Below are positions 1 through 9,812 of a stretch of DNA of 64,000 bases, one piece after another. Position numbers and translations under genes: made by a program. The notes below the pieces were generated by a model that had not been told where the DNA came from, searched no databases, and saw nothing but the letters and a program-made list of their open reading frames with translations. Source of the DNA: Janthinobacterium sp. 1_2014MBL_MicDiv (GTDB lineage: Bacteria > Pseudomonadota > Gammaproteobacteria > Burkholderiales > Burkholderiaceae_D); assembly GCF_001865675.1 (NCBI RefSeq), contig NZ_CP011319.1:558001-622000 (forward strand). Reading direction: 5' to 3'. Each line of letters starts with the position of its first letter. Positions within the stretch are counted from its first letter, which is position 1.

Positions 1-103
1 GCGCGATATCATGGCAGGCTTGCGGTGTCGGCTGGCGGCGTAGTGCCCATAGCCCATACTGTCGCTTGAATCGCGCTTGCCGGCTATGGTGTAAACTTAA
101 ACT

Positions 104-907
104 ATGCAGACTTATTTCTTTCTCATCGCCGCCCTGGGGTATGTGGTGTGCGCGGTGCTTCCCTCGTCCCGGGCCCGGCTGATTGCCGGCCTGACGGGCG
201 TGGCCTGGCTGGCGCACGGCGCCACCCTGTGGTTCGACCTGATGGCGCCAGGCACCTTGCGCTTCGGTTTTTCCGCCATGCTGTCGGCCGCGCTGTGGGT
301 ATCGGTGGGCGCCTACTGGATAGAAAACCGCAATTTCAGCCTCGATGGGCTGCGCCGGATGGTCATGCCCAGCGCCGTCATCGCCATCGGCCTGGCATGG
401 GCCTTTCCCGGCAGCCAGGTCAGCATGGAAGGCAAGTCGGCCGTCTTCGGCTGGCATATCGCCGTGGCCGTGCTTGCCTACAGCACCCTGACGATCGCCG
501 CCTTCCACGCCGTGTTGATGGCGTTGCAGGAATCGCGCCTGCATACGCGCAGCGAAAGCCGCGGTTTCATCGGCAGCGCGCTGGACCAGCTGCCGGCCCT
601 GCTGACGATGGAAAAGTTGCTGTTTCGCATGATCGGCCTGGGCTTCATCCTGCTCAGTCTGACCGTCCTGTCGGGCATTGTGTTTTCCGAACAATTGTTT
701 GGCAAGGCATTGAACTGGGATCACAAGTCAGTGTTTACCATGCTGTCGTGGCTGTTATTCGCCGCCTTGCTGGCCGGTCGCCGCTTCCGCGGCTGGCGCG
801 GCAAGACGGCCTTGAGCTTTACACTGGCCGGTTTCGCTACCTTGCTACTGGCCTATGTCGGCAGCCGTTTTGTACTTGAAGTGGTTTTACACCGAGGATT
901 CGCATGA
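104..907 (+). CDS. CcsA/YpjD-family cytochrome c assembly-like membrane protein
   Basis: 267-residue integral membrane protein of the CcsA/CcmC/YpjD family, whose members handle heme or take part in cytochrome c maturation; YpjD-type members have no firm role. About eight hydrophobic segments are visible. Family landmarks are the WH pair at residues 117-118, starting a conserved membrane helix, and the DHK at 206-208 before the penultimate helix; these histidines are candidate heme ligands. The ATG at 104 has no strong ribosome binding site. The stop overlaps the next gene by ATGA, so the two are co-translated. In betaproteobacteria this gene usually lies next to ffh, which would be just off the left edge (inference). 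Confidence 0.82.
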   Translation: MQTYFFLIAALGYVVCAVLPSSRARLIAGLTGVAWLAHGATLWFDLMAPGTLRFGFSAMLSAALWVSVGAYWIENRNFSLDGLRRMVMPSAVIAIGLAWAFPGSQVSMEGKSAVFGWHIAVAVLAYSTLTIAAFHAVLMALQESRLHTRSESRGFIGSALDQLPALLTMEKLLFRMIGLGFILLSLTVLSGIVFSEQLFGKALNWDHKSVFTMLSWLLFAALLAGRRFRGWRGKTALSFTLAGFATLLLAYVGSRFVLEVVLHRGFA

Positions 908-1164
908 CACGTGTTTTATTCTGGCTGGCGCTGGTGTTCCTGGTGCTGTTCGCTATCCGCAGCAAGATCCGCGGCATGCAGCAGCGCGCCCGCGCGCAGC
1001 AGCAACAGCCGCCGCATCCGTTTGCACCGCCCGGCCGGCCGCAGGAATTGCCCGATGCCGAGCTGATGCTGTGCTGCGCCCATTGCGGCGTGTACTACCC
1101 GGCTTCCGAAAACGTGCAGGCCAAGGGCCACGATTACTGCAGTCACGCGCACGCCACCCTGTAG
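904..1164 (+). CDS. PP0621-type small membrane-anchored protein with Cys pair
   Basis: 86-residue protein with one N-terminal membrane segment (about residues 3-17), a basic Gln/Arg-rich stretch, a Pro-rich linker and a C-terminal module with a CCAHCG motif and a later Cys-Ser-His. This is the pattern of the PP0621 family, a small conserved proteobacterial family of unknown function whose cysteines and histidines could bind a metal. It overlaps the upstream CcsA/YpjD-like gene by four bases, which suggests a linked role at the membrane. The function cannot be stated. Confidence 0.75.
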   Translation: MTRVLFWLALVFLVLFAIRSKIRGMQQRARAQQQQPPHPFAPPGRPQELPDAELMLCCAHCGVYYPASENVQAKGHDYCSHAHATL

Positions 1165-1238
1165 TGTCGGCCGGCGGGCAGGTAGGCCGCCGCCTCCCGC
1201 ATTGCTCATCCGTATCGTAACGTCCCCCACCGCCAGTC

Positions 1239-1254
1239 TGGCGTAGCATCTGCA
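1239..1254 (+). promoter_or_regulatory. candidate sigma-54 (-24/-12) promoter
   Basis: TGGC at 1239-1242 and CTGCA at 1250-1254 put the invariant GG and GC dinucleotides exactly 11 bp apart, as sigma-54 RNA polymerase requires. The ACG after TGGC is not matched. The site lies 38 bp upstream of a sigma-54 activator gene, so autoregulation is possible. One weak match in a GC-rich spacer could be chance. Confidence 0.33.
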
Positions 1255-1292
1255 GGAAGCGACCCGTAGCGCCATCGCAGAAAGGCCAGTCC

Positions 1293-2357
1293 ATGTCCCG
1301 CCTCAGCCCGCGTACCGTGGCCGCCATCGGCATGCCGCCGGCACCGCAATTGAGTGGCAACTCGGCCGCCATGCAGGCGCTGCGCGCGCAGATCGGCCGC
1401 ATCGCCTGCTGCGGCGCGCCGGTGGCCATCCGCGGCGAGTCGGGCAGCGGCAAGGAGTTGGCGGCGCGCGCCATCCATGCGCAGGGCGCGCGCGCCCCTT
1501 TTCCGTTTATCGCCGTCAATTGCGGGGCGATACCCGAAGCGCTGATGGAGGCGGAATTCTTTGGCTGCCGCCAGGGCGCCTATACGGGCGCGCTGCATGA
1601 ACGGCAGGGCCTGTTCCAGGCCGCGCACGGCGGCAGCCTGCTGCTCGATGAAGTCGACGACCTGCCGCTGGCCATGCAGGTAAAGCTGTTGCGCGCCCTG
1701 CAGGAGCGCCGCGTGCGCAAGCTGGGCGGCAGCACCGACGAAGCCGTCGATGTGCGCATCCTGTGCGCCAGCCAGCATGGCCTGGCGCGCGGCGTGGCGG
1801 CCGGCACCTTTCGCCGCGATCTGTATTACCGGCTCAATGTGATCGAGCTGGCCGTGCCGCCGTTGCGGGAACGGCTCGGCGATCTGCAGGTATTATGTGA
1901 GGCGATACTGGCGCGCCTGGCGCCAAGGCAGACCGTGCGGCTGGCGCCGCCGGTGCTGGCGGCACTGGGCAATTATGCGTTTCCAGGCAATGTGCGCGAG
2001 CTGGAAAACCTGCTGGAACGGGCGCTGGCTTTTGCCGACGGCGGCGTGATCGCGCTCGACGGCCTGGGCTTGCCGCCAGCCGTTCCGGTCCCGGCTGCGG
2101 TCCCGATGCGCGCTGCAGCTGGCGCCGTGCCCTTGGAAGCGGCGGTGCCCGGACTGGAGCGGCAACTGTCGCTGCCCGGCATGGCGGCGCGCGGCGAGGT
2201 GGCCGTCCTGCCATTGGCGGCGTATCTGTGCCGGGCCGAGCGCGACATGATCGTGCTGGCGCTGGAGCGGGAACGCTATCACCGCGGGCGGGCGGCGCGG
2301 CAACTGGGGCTCAGCGTGCGCCAGTTGCGTTACAGAATGCAAAAATTGACGATATAG
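1293..2357 (+). CDS. sigma-54-dependent transcriptional activator lacking a receiver domain (PilR-related)
   Basis: 354-residue AAA+ enhancer-binding protein that would remodel sigma-54 RNA polymerase. Walker A GESGSGKE is at residues 48-55, the sigma-54 contact loop is GAYTGA at 95-100 (canonical GAFTGA, conservative F to Y), Walker B LLLDEVDD is at 116-123, and a Fis-type helix-turn-helix ends the protein (about 325-354). Only some 20 residues precede the AAA+ domain, so there is no phospho-acceptor receiver or other sensory domain. An AAAGG ribosome binding site precedes the ATG. From memory, betaproteobacteria usually have pilS-pilR between the PP0621 gene and ampD; here there is no kinase gene. 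It could be a degenerate PilR or a distinct constitutive activator. Confidence 0.85.
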   Translation: MSRLSPRTVAAIGMPPAPQLSGNSAAMQALRAQIGRIACCGAPVAIRGESGSGKELAARAIHAQGARAPFPFIAVNCGAIPEALMEAEFFGCRQGAYTGALHERQGLFQAAHGGSLLLDEVDDLPLAMQVKLLRALQERRVRKLGGSTDEAVDVRILCASQHGLARGVAAGTFRRDLYYRLNVIELAVPPLRERLGDLQVLCEAILARLAPRQTVRLAPPVLAALGNYAFPGNVRELENLLERALAFADGGVIALDGLGLPPAVPVPAAVPMRAAAGAVPLEAAVPGLERQLSLPGMAARGEVAVLPLAAYLCRAERDMIVLALERERYHRGRAARQLGLSVRQLRYRMQKLTI

Positions 2358-2370
2358 GAGCCCCGGCTTG

Positions 2371-2982
2371 ATGACGGCATGGAAGATAGATGAAGACGGC
2401 TGGTGCGATGGCGCCGTGCGCTACGAATCGCCGTACTGGGATGCGCGGCCCGATGGCGCGCAAATCGACTTGCTGGTGATCCATAACATCAGTTTGCCGG
2501 GTGGCCACTTTGGCGGGCCGCATGTGTCGGACTTGTTTACCGGCCGGGTAGATTATAATGCCGATCCTTCTTTCGCCGACCTGCGTGGCTTGCAGGTGTC
2601 GGCGCACTTTTTTGTGCGGCGCGATGGTGCGTTGTTGCAATATGTTTCGGCTGACCAGCGCGCCTGGCATGCCGGCACGTCCTCGTTCGAGGGACGCCCG
2701 CAGTGCAATGGATATTCGATCGGTATCGAAATGGAAGGCTCGGACTGCGTGCCCTTCCAGCCGCGGCAATACCATGTCCTGGCGGCATTGACGGCGGCGC
2801 TGGTGGCGCGCTACGGGCTGAGCCAGGTGCGTGGACATGAACATATTGCGCCGGGCAGGAAGACGGATCCGGGGCCATTTTTCGACTGGCATTTTTATCA
2901 AGTATGCTGGCTGGAAACCCTGGCGCGGCAAGCTGCGTTAGCGCTTACTTCGCGGGCATTGGGCTTCCCGCCGCTGCCCTGA
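2371..2982 (+). CDS. ampD: 1,6-anhydro-N-acetylmuramyl-L-alanine amidase AmpD
   Basis: 203-residue cytoplasmic zinc amidase that removes the stem peptide from anhydro-muropeptides during peptidoglycan recycling, so lowering the signal for AmpR-type beta-lactamase induction. Amidase_2 landmarks are VIHNIS (zinc ligand His at about 38), HFFVRRDG, then IGIEMEGSD, and the C-terminal GHEHIAPGRKTDPG block carrying the second His and the Asp ligand. An AGGAG ribosome binding site overlaps the previous stop. A TTG three bases upstream (2368) is equally well spaced, so the start is uncertain by one codon. It follows the sigma-54 activator by 13 bp and may be co-transcribed with it. Confidence 0.93.
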   Translation: MTAWKIDEDGWCDGAVRYESPYWDARPDGAQIDLLVIHNISLPGGHFGGPHVSDLFTGRVDYNADPSFADLRGLQVSAHFFVRRDGALLQYVSADQRAWHAGTSSFEGRPQCNGYSIGIEMEGSDCVPFQPRQYHVLAALTAALVARYGLSQVRGHEHIAPGRKTDPGPFFDWHFYQVCWLETLARQAALALTSRALGFPPLP

Positions 2983-3044
2983 AAAGTCAACCGAAATCGT
3001 ATAAGAAAGTACAAAAAATTACGCTGGCGGATGCCGGAAAACTA

Positions 3045-3073
3045 TTGCATCCCATTTCGATGGGCACTACAAT
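3045..3073 (+). promoter_or_regulatory. sigma-70 promoter of nrdA
   Basis: TTGCAT (3045-3050) and TACAAT (3068-3073) are separated by 17 bp. The predicted transcript starts near 3080, giving a leader of about 300 nt before nrdA. The -10 element lies inside the first NrdR-type box, the architecture expected of a repressed ribonucleotide reductase promoter. Confidence 0.6.
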
Positions 3074-3110
3074 TAGTGCAGAACTTGGATTTAAAGACTA
3101 TATGTAGTGC
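3064..3110 (+). promoter_or_regulatory. paired NrdR boxes upstream of nrdA
   Basis: Two related partly palindromic 16-mers: box 1 at 3064-3079 (GCACTACAATTAGTGC) and box 2 at 3095-3110, whose reverse complement reads GCACTACATATAGTCT. Their centres are 31 bp apart, about three helical turns, the spacing known for NrdR box pairs in E. coli nrd promoters. NrdR is the ATP/dATP-sensing zinc-finger/ATP-cone repressor of ribonucleotide reductase genes. Box 1 covers the -10 element and box 2 sits just downstream of the predicted start. Confidence 0.7.
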
Positions 3111-3376
3111 CATCTCAGACGTTTTCAGAATTATTGTCAAAGCTACCCTGCTTGCCGGTATGGCAACGGGAACTGGCGGTTTATCACCCTTGATCGTGTT
3201 TCGCGCCAGCCCGGCAGTACGGTTTGGCAATATGGATTCTGACCCTGTTTGCGCATTATGAATTTATTATTTAGCAACAATATTACCTGAAGAAACCCTG
3301 AGCATCGGGCGTTCTATTCAACAACACACGCGGCAGCAAAACTGCAGGCTGACTTTAGCTGACAACGGGAGCTTCA
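3111..3376 (+). other. long nrdA leader without recognised element
   Basis: About 265 bases between the second NrdR box and the nrdA start codon. No cobalamin-riboswitch core, terminator or convincing small gene was seen. A 76-codon frame at 3031-3261 crosses the promoter and has no ribosome binding site. GGGAG at 3367-3371 is the nrdA ribosome binding site. Confidence 0.5.
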
Positions 3377-6328
<2,952 letters not shown>

Positions 6329-6425
6329 AACCCGGCGCGCAGCCCGCTTTCTGAAGTGCGGCTGCGCCACTTGCCCGGTATCGGGCTTGCGTGCGACGGT
6401 TTTTAGTATAAATTTTAGTTGTCAG

Positions 6426-6484
6426 CCCGGTACGGCCGGGTTGATTCAATGTTGTTAATGTCTGTATTGCCCGGTACAACGGGC
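6426..6484 (+). other. two short hairpins between nrdA and nrdB
   Basis: CCCGG/CCGGG arms at 6426-6440 and GCCCG/CGGGC arms at 6469-6484 form two 5-bp stems in the intergenic mRNA. The first is followed by TTGATT only, so neither is a strong terminator. They may stabilise or separate the two messages. No NrdR box was found here, so nrdB probably depends on read-through from the nrdA promoter. Confidence 0.35.
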
Positions 6485-6527
6485 CTGTTGCAGACGCCGG
6501 TGAACCGGCATGGAAAGGAAGAAGATT

Positions 6528-7679
6528 ATGTCGTTGTCTTGGGATGATGAAACCACGTCGGCAGCTGCGCCGCGTCCGGCGCAGCAAGCGCCACTGGGAA
6601 ATACCGAATTGAACCTGCCAGCGGGCGCCGAGCCGTCCGAAGCGAACGCCGAGCAAGTGGCGCGCCGCGTGAATGCCGATGACAAGCGTATCATCAACGG
6701 CAAGACGGACGTCAACCAGCTGGTGCCGTTCAAGTACAAGTGGGCGTGGGACAAATACCTGGCCGGTTGCGCCAACCACTGGATGCCGCAGGAAGTGAAC
6801 ATGCAGCGCGATATCGAGCTGTGGAAGAACCCGAACGGCCTGACGGACGACGAGCGCCGCCTGGTCAAGCGCAACCTGGGCTTCTTCGTGACCGCCGACT
6901 CGCTGGCCGCCAACAACATCGTGCTGGGCACCTACCGCCACATCACGGCGCCGGAATGCCGCCAGTACCTGCTGCGCCAGGCGTTCGAGGAAGCGATCCA
7001 CACGCACGCCTACCAGTACATCGTCGAATCCCTGGGCCTGGACGAAGGCGAGATCTTCAACGCCTACAACGAAGTCAAGTCGATCCGCGACAAGGATGAA
7101 TTCCTGATCCCGTTCATCAACACCCTGACCGACCCTGCGTTTGTCACCGGCACGGTGGAAAACGACCAGAAGCTGCTGAAGTCCCTGATCGTCTTCGCCT
7201 GCCTGATGGAAGGCCTGTTCTTCTACGTCGGCTTCACGCAGATCCTGGCGCTGGGCCGCCAGAACAAGATGATGGGCGCGGCCGAGCAGTACCAGTACAT
7301 CCTGCGCGACGAATCGATGCACTGCAACTTCGGCATCGACTTGATCAACACGATCAAGATGGAAAACCCGCAGCTGTGGACAGCCGCCTTCCGCGAAGAG
7401 ATCAAGGACCTGTTCATGAAAGCCGTGGAACTGGAATATGCGTACGCGGAAGACACCATGCCACGCGGCGTGCTGGGTCTGAACGCGCCGATGTTCAAGG
7501 GTTACCTGCGCTTCATCGCCAACCGCCGCGCGCAGCAGATCGGCATCGAGCCGCTGTTCGCGCAAGAGGAAAATCCATTCCCATGGATGAGCGAGATGAT
7601 CGACATGAAGAAGGAACGCAACTTCTTCGAGACGCGCGTGACCGAGTACCAGACCGGCGGTGCGCTGAACTGGGAATAA
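6528..7679 (+). CDS. nrdB: class Ia ribonucleoside-diphosphate reductase, beta subunit
   Basis: 383-residue subunit carrying the diiron-tyrosyl radical cofactor. Seen: the EEAIHTHAYQYI block (about residues 154-165), holding two iron ligands (Glu, His) and the radical tyrosine; later DESMHCNFG with the second Glu/His ligand pair; and a C-terminal tail ending TEYQTGGALNWE with the conserved Tyr that relays the radical and docks on NrdA. The start at 6528 is preferred to the ATG at 6510 because AAGGAA at 6515-6520 lies 7 bases before it. A strong terminator follows the stop. Confidence 0.97.
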   Translation: MSLSWDDETTSAAAPRPAQQAPLGNTELNLPAGAEPSEANAEQVARRVNADDKRIINGKTDVNQLVPFKYKWAWDKYLAGCANHWMPQEVNMQRDIELWKNPNGLTDDERRLVKRNLGFFVTADSLAANNIVLGTYRHITAPECRQYLLRQAFEEAIHTHAYQYIVESLGLDEGEIFNAYNEVKSIRDKDEFLIPFINTLTDPAFVTGTVENDQKLLKSLIVFACLMEGLFFYVGFTQILALGRQNKMMGAAEQYQYILRDESMHCNFGIDLINTIKMENPQLWTAAFREEIKDLFMKAVELEYAYAEDTMPRGVLGLNAPMFKGYLRFIANRRAQQIGIEPLFAQEENPFPWMSEMIDMKKERNFFETRVTEYQTGGALNWE

Positions 7680-7700
7680 GCTTTCGCTCTTCAAAGCCAG

Positions 7701-7731
7701 AAGCGCCGTCCTCGTGACGGCGCTTTTTTTT
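7701..7731 (+). terminator. rho-independent terminator of nrdAB
   Basis: Perfect 9-bp GC-rich stem (7702-7710 with 7716-7724), CTCGT loop and a run of eight T. It lies 22 bases after the nrdB stop. Confidence 0.93.
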
Positions 7732-7811
7732 CGTGCGCGGCGCTGAAAAATGCCGCCGCCAGAGGACACAAGAAAGCGCCATCGGCACGACATGAAAATG
7801 CATGCGGAGCG

Positions 7812-7842
7812 GGCGCCGCGAAGAGACTGGCGCCGGTTTTTT
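7812..7842 (+). terminator. terminator-like hairpin
   Basis: GGCGCC arms at 7812-7817 and 7829-7834 followed by GG and six T (7837-7842). It lies 80 bp beyond the nrdB terminator in a region with no gene, so it may be a second, backup terminator. Confidence 0.4.
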
Positions 7843-7980
7843 CGCAGCCCGCGCGCGGCCGCATCGCAGGCTGAAAATATCGTTTCCGCATACGCTGGCG
7901 GCGGCATTTGGCGCGCGATTGTGCGATAGCACGCGTATCGTGCAAAAAAGCGGGCGAAAACGTGTCGTGCCGGTTGCGCA

Positions 7981-8008
7981 TTGACAAGGTTTTCGTGTAC
8001 TTTATGAG
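7981..8008 (+). promoter_or_regulatory. sigma-70 promoter in the gap before the histone-like gene
   Basis: Consensus -35 TTGACA at 7981-7986 and TATGAG at 8003-8008, spacing 16 bp. The predicted start is near 8015, about 445 bp upstream of the next start codon, and a terminator follows after some 150 nt. It may drive a small RNA, the leader of the histone H1-like gene, or both by read-through. Confidence 0.55.
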
Positions 8009-8014
8009 ATTGCA

Positions 8015-8164
8015 AATGCGAGCGTTAGAATGCGGGGTTTTTTAACCAGCGCGGTAGCGAAAAAACCTCGCAAAACAGGGATACAGATTTACACGGATAT
8101 GCACAAAACCACACCGTTTTCGTCTGCCGCCGTGCCCGAATTTTTTCAGGCATGGCGGTTTTTT
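8015..8164 (+). ncRNA. candidate small RNA, about 150 nt
   Basis: Bounded by the promoter at 7981-8008 and the terminator at 8127-8164. The 5' part forms a long hairpin: arms at about 8031-8043 and 8060-8072 pair over 13 positions with one G-U. A roughly 50-nt less structured segment follows, then the terminator. No coding frame with a ribosome binding site was seen. I do not recognise it as a known RNA family; it could instead be an attenuated leader of the downstream histone-like gene. Confidence 0.4.
8127..8164 (+). terminator. rho-independent terminator
   Basis: 14-bp stem (8127-8140 with 8145-8158, two G-U pairs in RNA), TTTT loop and a run of six T. No gene ends nearby, so it must end a non-coding transcript or act as an attenuator for the gene at 8461. 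Confidence 0.75.
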
Positions 8165-8192
8165 ATTTGACGCATGGGTGTTGTAGCGAGCG

Positions 8193-8380
8193 CGATGCGA
8201 GGAGCGAAAAAACGCACGGCATCGAAAACGAATGACCGAATTCAGACTTTGCCACCAGCTGCGAGATAAAGCAGGGTGGCACCGACGATGGCTGAAGTGC
8301 TGCAAACGTGAGGAGTTGCAGCAGTTCAGCTGGTGCCGAATTCATTAGCGCAAACGACCGTTTGTGCCGATGAATAATTC
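8193..8380 (+). ncRNA. highly structured untranslated region before the histone H1-like gene
   Basis: Four hairpins in sequence. H1: CGATGC/GCATCG, 8193-8224, GAGGAG in the loop. H2: 8251-8280, 6+4 bp with a bulge. H3: 8291-8330, 15-bp arms with one mismatch, loop containing AGGAG. H4: 8338-8380, core arms 8348-8356 and 8359-8367 plus outer pairs. Alternative pairings compete: 8253-8261 with 8327-8335, and 8278-8283 with 8332-8337. This density is unusual. It may be a regulated leader or a separate RNA; GGA in hairpin loops is the kind of site bound by CsrA/RsmA proteins (inference). Confidence 0.45.
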
Positions 8381-8460
8381 GCCTGGCCTATCCCTGTGGT
8401 GGGTCGGACGGGTTTAAATCTTGTAGCTTAAATTTCTCATCTCAGATGAAGGAGAGACAA

Positions 8461-9777
8461 ATGGCAACAGCCGCTAAGAAATCAGAAGTAAAGAAACCAG
8501 CCGCCAAGGCTGCTCCTGCCGCGAAGAAGCCGGCAGCCGCAGCGAAGACGGTTGCCGCTAAACCAGCTGCCAAAGCCGCAGCGAAACCAGCCGCCAAACC
8601 AGTCGCCAAAACCGCAGCCAAGCCTGCGGCAAAAGTGGCTGCCAAGCCGGCAGCAAAACCAGTAGCGAAAGCCGCCGCGAAACCAGCGGCCAAGGCCGCA
8701 GTAAAACCGGCCGCCAAGCCGGCAGCGAAAGCCACAGCGAAACCTGCCGCGAAGGCAGCAGCCAAGCCTGTAGCGAAAAAAGCCGCCGCCAAACCGGCAG
8801 CCAAGCCGGCAGCGAAAGCCGCAGCGAAACCTGCCGCCAAGGCAGCAGCCAAGCCAGCGGTGAAAAAAGCCGCAGCGAAACCTGCGGCCAAGGCAGCAGC
8901 CAAACCTGTCGCCAAGGCAGCAGCCAAGCCAGCGGCGAAAAAAGTCGTTGCCAAGGCAGCAGCAAAGCCAGCAGCAAAAGCTGCAGCCAAGCCAGCGGCC
9001 AAGGTAGCAGCGAAGCCAGCAGCGAAAGCTGCCGCCAAGCCAGCAGCAAAAGCTGCGGCGAAGCCAGCGGTGAAAAAAGCCGCAGCGAAACCTGCGGCCA
9101 AGGCAGCAGCGAAGCCGGCCGCCAAAGCGGTAGCCAAGCCAGCAGCGAAAAAAGTCGTCGCCAAGGCAGCAGCCAAGCCGGCCGCCAAAGCAGCAGCCAA
9201 GCCAGCAGCAAAAGCTGCAGCGAAGCCAGCAGCCAAGGTAGCAGCGAAGCCAGCAGCAAAAACCGCAGCGAAGCCAGCAGCAAAAGCTGCAGCCAAGCCA
9301 GCGGCCAAGGTAGCAGCGAAGCCAGCAGCAAAAGCTGCAGCCAAGCCAGCCGCCAAAGTTGCCGCGAAGCCAGCGGCCAAGCCGGCAGCCAAGGTCGCAG
9401 CGAAACCTGCCGCCAAGGTAGCCGCAAAACCGGTAGCGAAGCCAGCGGCCAAGGTAGCAGCGAAGCCGGCAGCAAAAGCTGCAGCCAAGCCAGCCGCCAA
9501 GCCGGCAGCGAAAGCCGCAGCGAAACCTGCTGCCAAGCCAGCTGCAGCGCCAGTCGTGGCAGCAGCACCGGCCGCAGCAGCGCCGGCAGCGGCAGCTCCA
9601 GCGGCACCAGCCGCCGTGGCCGCCAAGCCAGCCGCCAAGAAGGCCGCGCCTAAAAAGGCCGCGCCGAAGAAGGCAGCTCCTGCCGCCAAGCCATCGGCAC
9701 CTATCGCACCTGTAGCAAAAACCGTGTTGGCACCGGCTGCAGCCTGGCCATTCCCAACCAGCACCCGCCCATCGTAA
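8461..9777 (+). CDS. histone H1-like Ala/Lys/Pro-rich nucleoid protein, greatly expanded
   Basis: 438-residue very basic protein made almost wholly of Lys, Ala and Pro, built from repeated KPAAK/KAAAK pentapeptides, with a short N-terminal MATAAKKSEVKK segment and a C-terminal tail ending AAAWPFPTSTRPS. The tail matches the conserved end of betaproteobacterial histone H1-like proteins; the repeats resemble AlgP of Pseudomonas and the C-terminal domain of eukaryotic H1. It probably binds DNA non-specifically and compacts the nucleoid. About twice the usual length (near 190-200 residues), probably by repeat expansion. Start chosen for AGGAG at 8450-8454; the in-frame ATG at 8446 lacks a site. 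A strong terminator follows. Confidence 0.88.
   Translation: MATAAKKSEVKKPAAKAAPAAKKPAAAAKTVAAKPAAKAAAKPAAKPVAKTAAKPAAKVAAKPAAKPVAKAAAKPAAKAAVKPAAKPAAKATAKPAAKAAAKPVAKKAAAKPAAKPAAKAAAKPAAKAAAKPAVKKAAAKPAAKAAAKPVAKAAAKPAAKKVVAKAAAKPAAKAAAKPAAKVAAKPAAKAAAKPAAKAAAKPAVKKAAAKPAAKAAAKPAAKAVAKPAAKKVVAKAAAKPAAKAAAKPAAKAAAKPAAKVAAKPAAKTAAKPAAKAAAKPAAKVAAKPAAKAAAKPAAKVAAKPAAKPAAKVAAKPAAKVAAKPVAKPAAKVAAKPAAKAAAKPAAKPAAKAAAKPAAKPAAAPVVAAAPAAAAPAAAAPAAPAAVAAKPAAKKAAPKKAAPKKAAPAAKPSAPIAPVAKTVLAPAAAWPFPTSTRPS
8560..9540 (+). repeat. intragenic degenerate tandem repeats (KPAAK-coding)
   Basis: About 980 bp of imperfect 15-bp-based repeats coding Ala-Lys-Pro-Ala-Ala units, with longer blocks repeated several times (for example the segment coding VKKAAAKPAAKAAAKP around 8860 and 9070). 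Such arrays change length by slippage or recombination. They also keep other frames open and produce spurious long ORFs on both strands. Confidence 0.9.
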
Positions 9778-9812
9778 TTTCCACGATACGGATGCCTGGA
9801 TGAGGCAACACG

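Noticed and set aside
1..103. A gene at the left edge
   Set aside because: Only about 100 bases with no clear start, stop or domain; a divergent gene such as ffh may lie outside but cannot be seen.
3031..3261. 76-codon frame in the nrdA leader
   Set aside because: Begins upstream of the predicted transcription start, spans the promoter and NrdR boxes, and has no ribosome binding site.
3111..3376. Cobalamin riboswitch in the nrdA leader
   Set aside because: No B12-box or matching stem was found; class Ia enzymes do not use cobalamin.
8560..9540. CRISPR-like regular repeats
   Set aside because: Repeats are contiguous, in frame and code KPAAK; there are no unique spacers.
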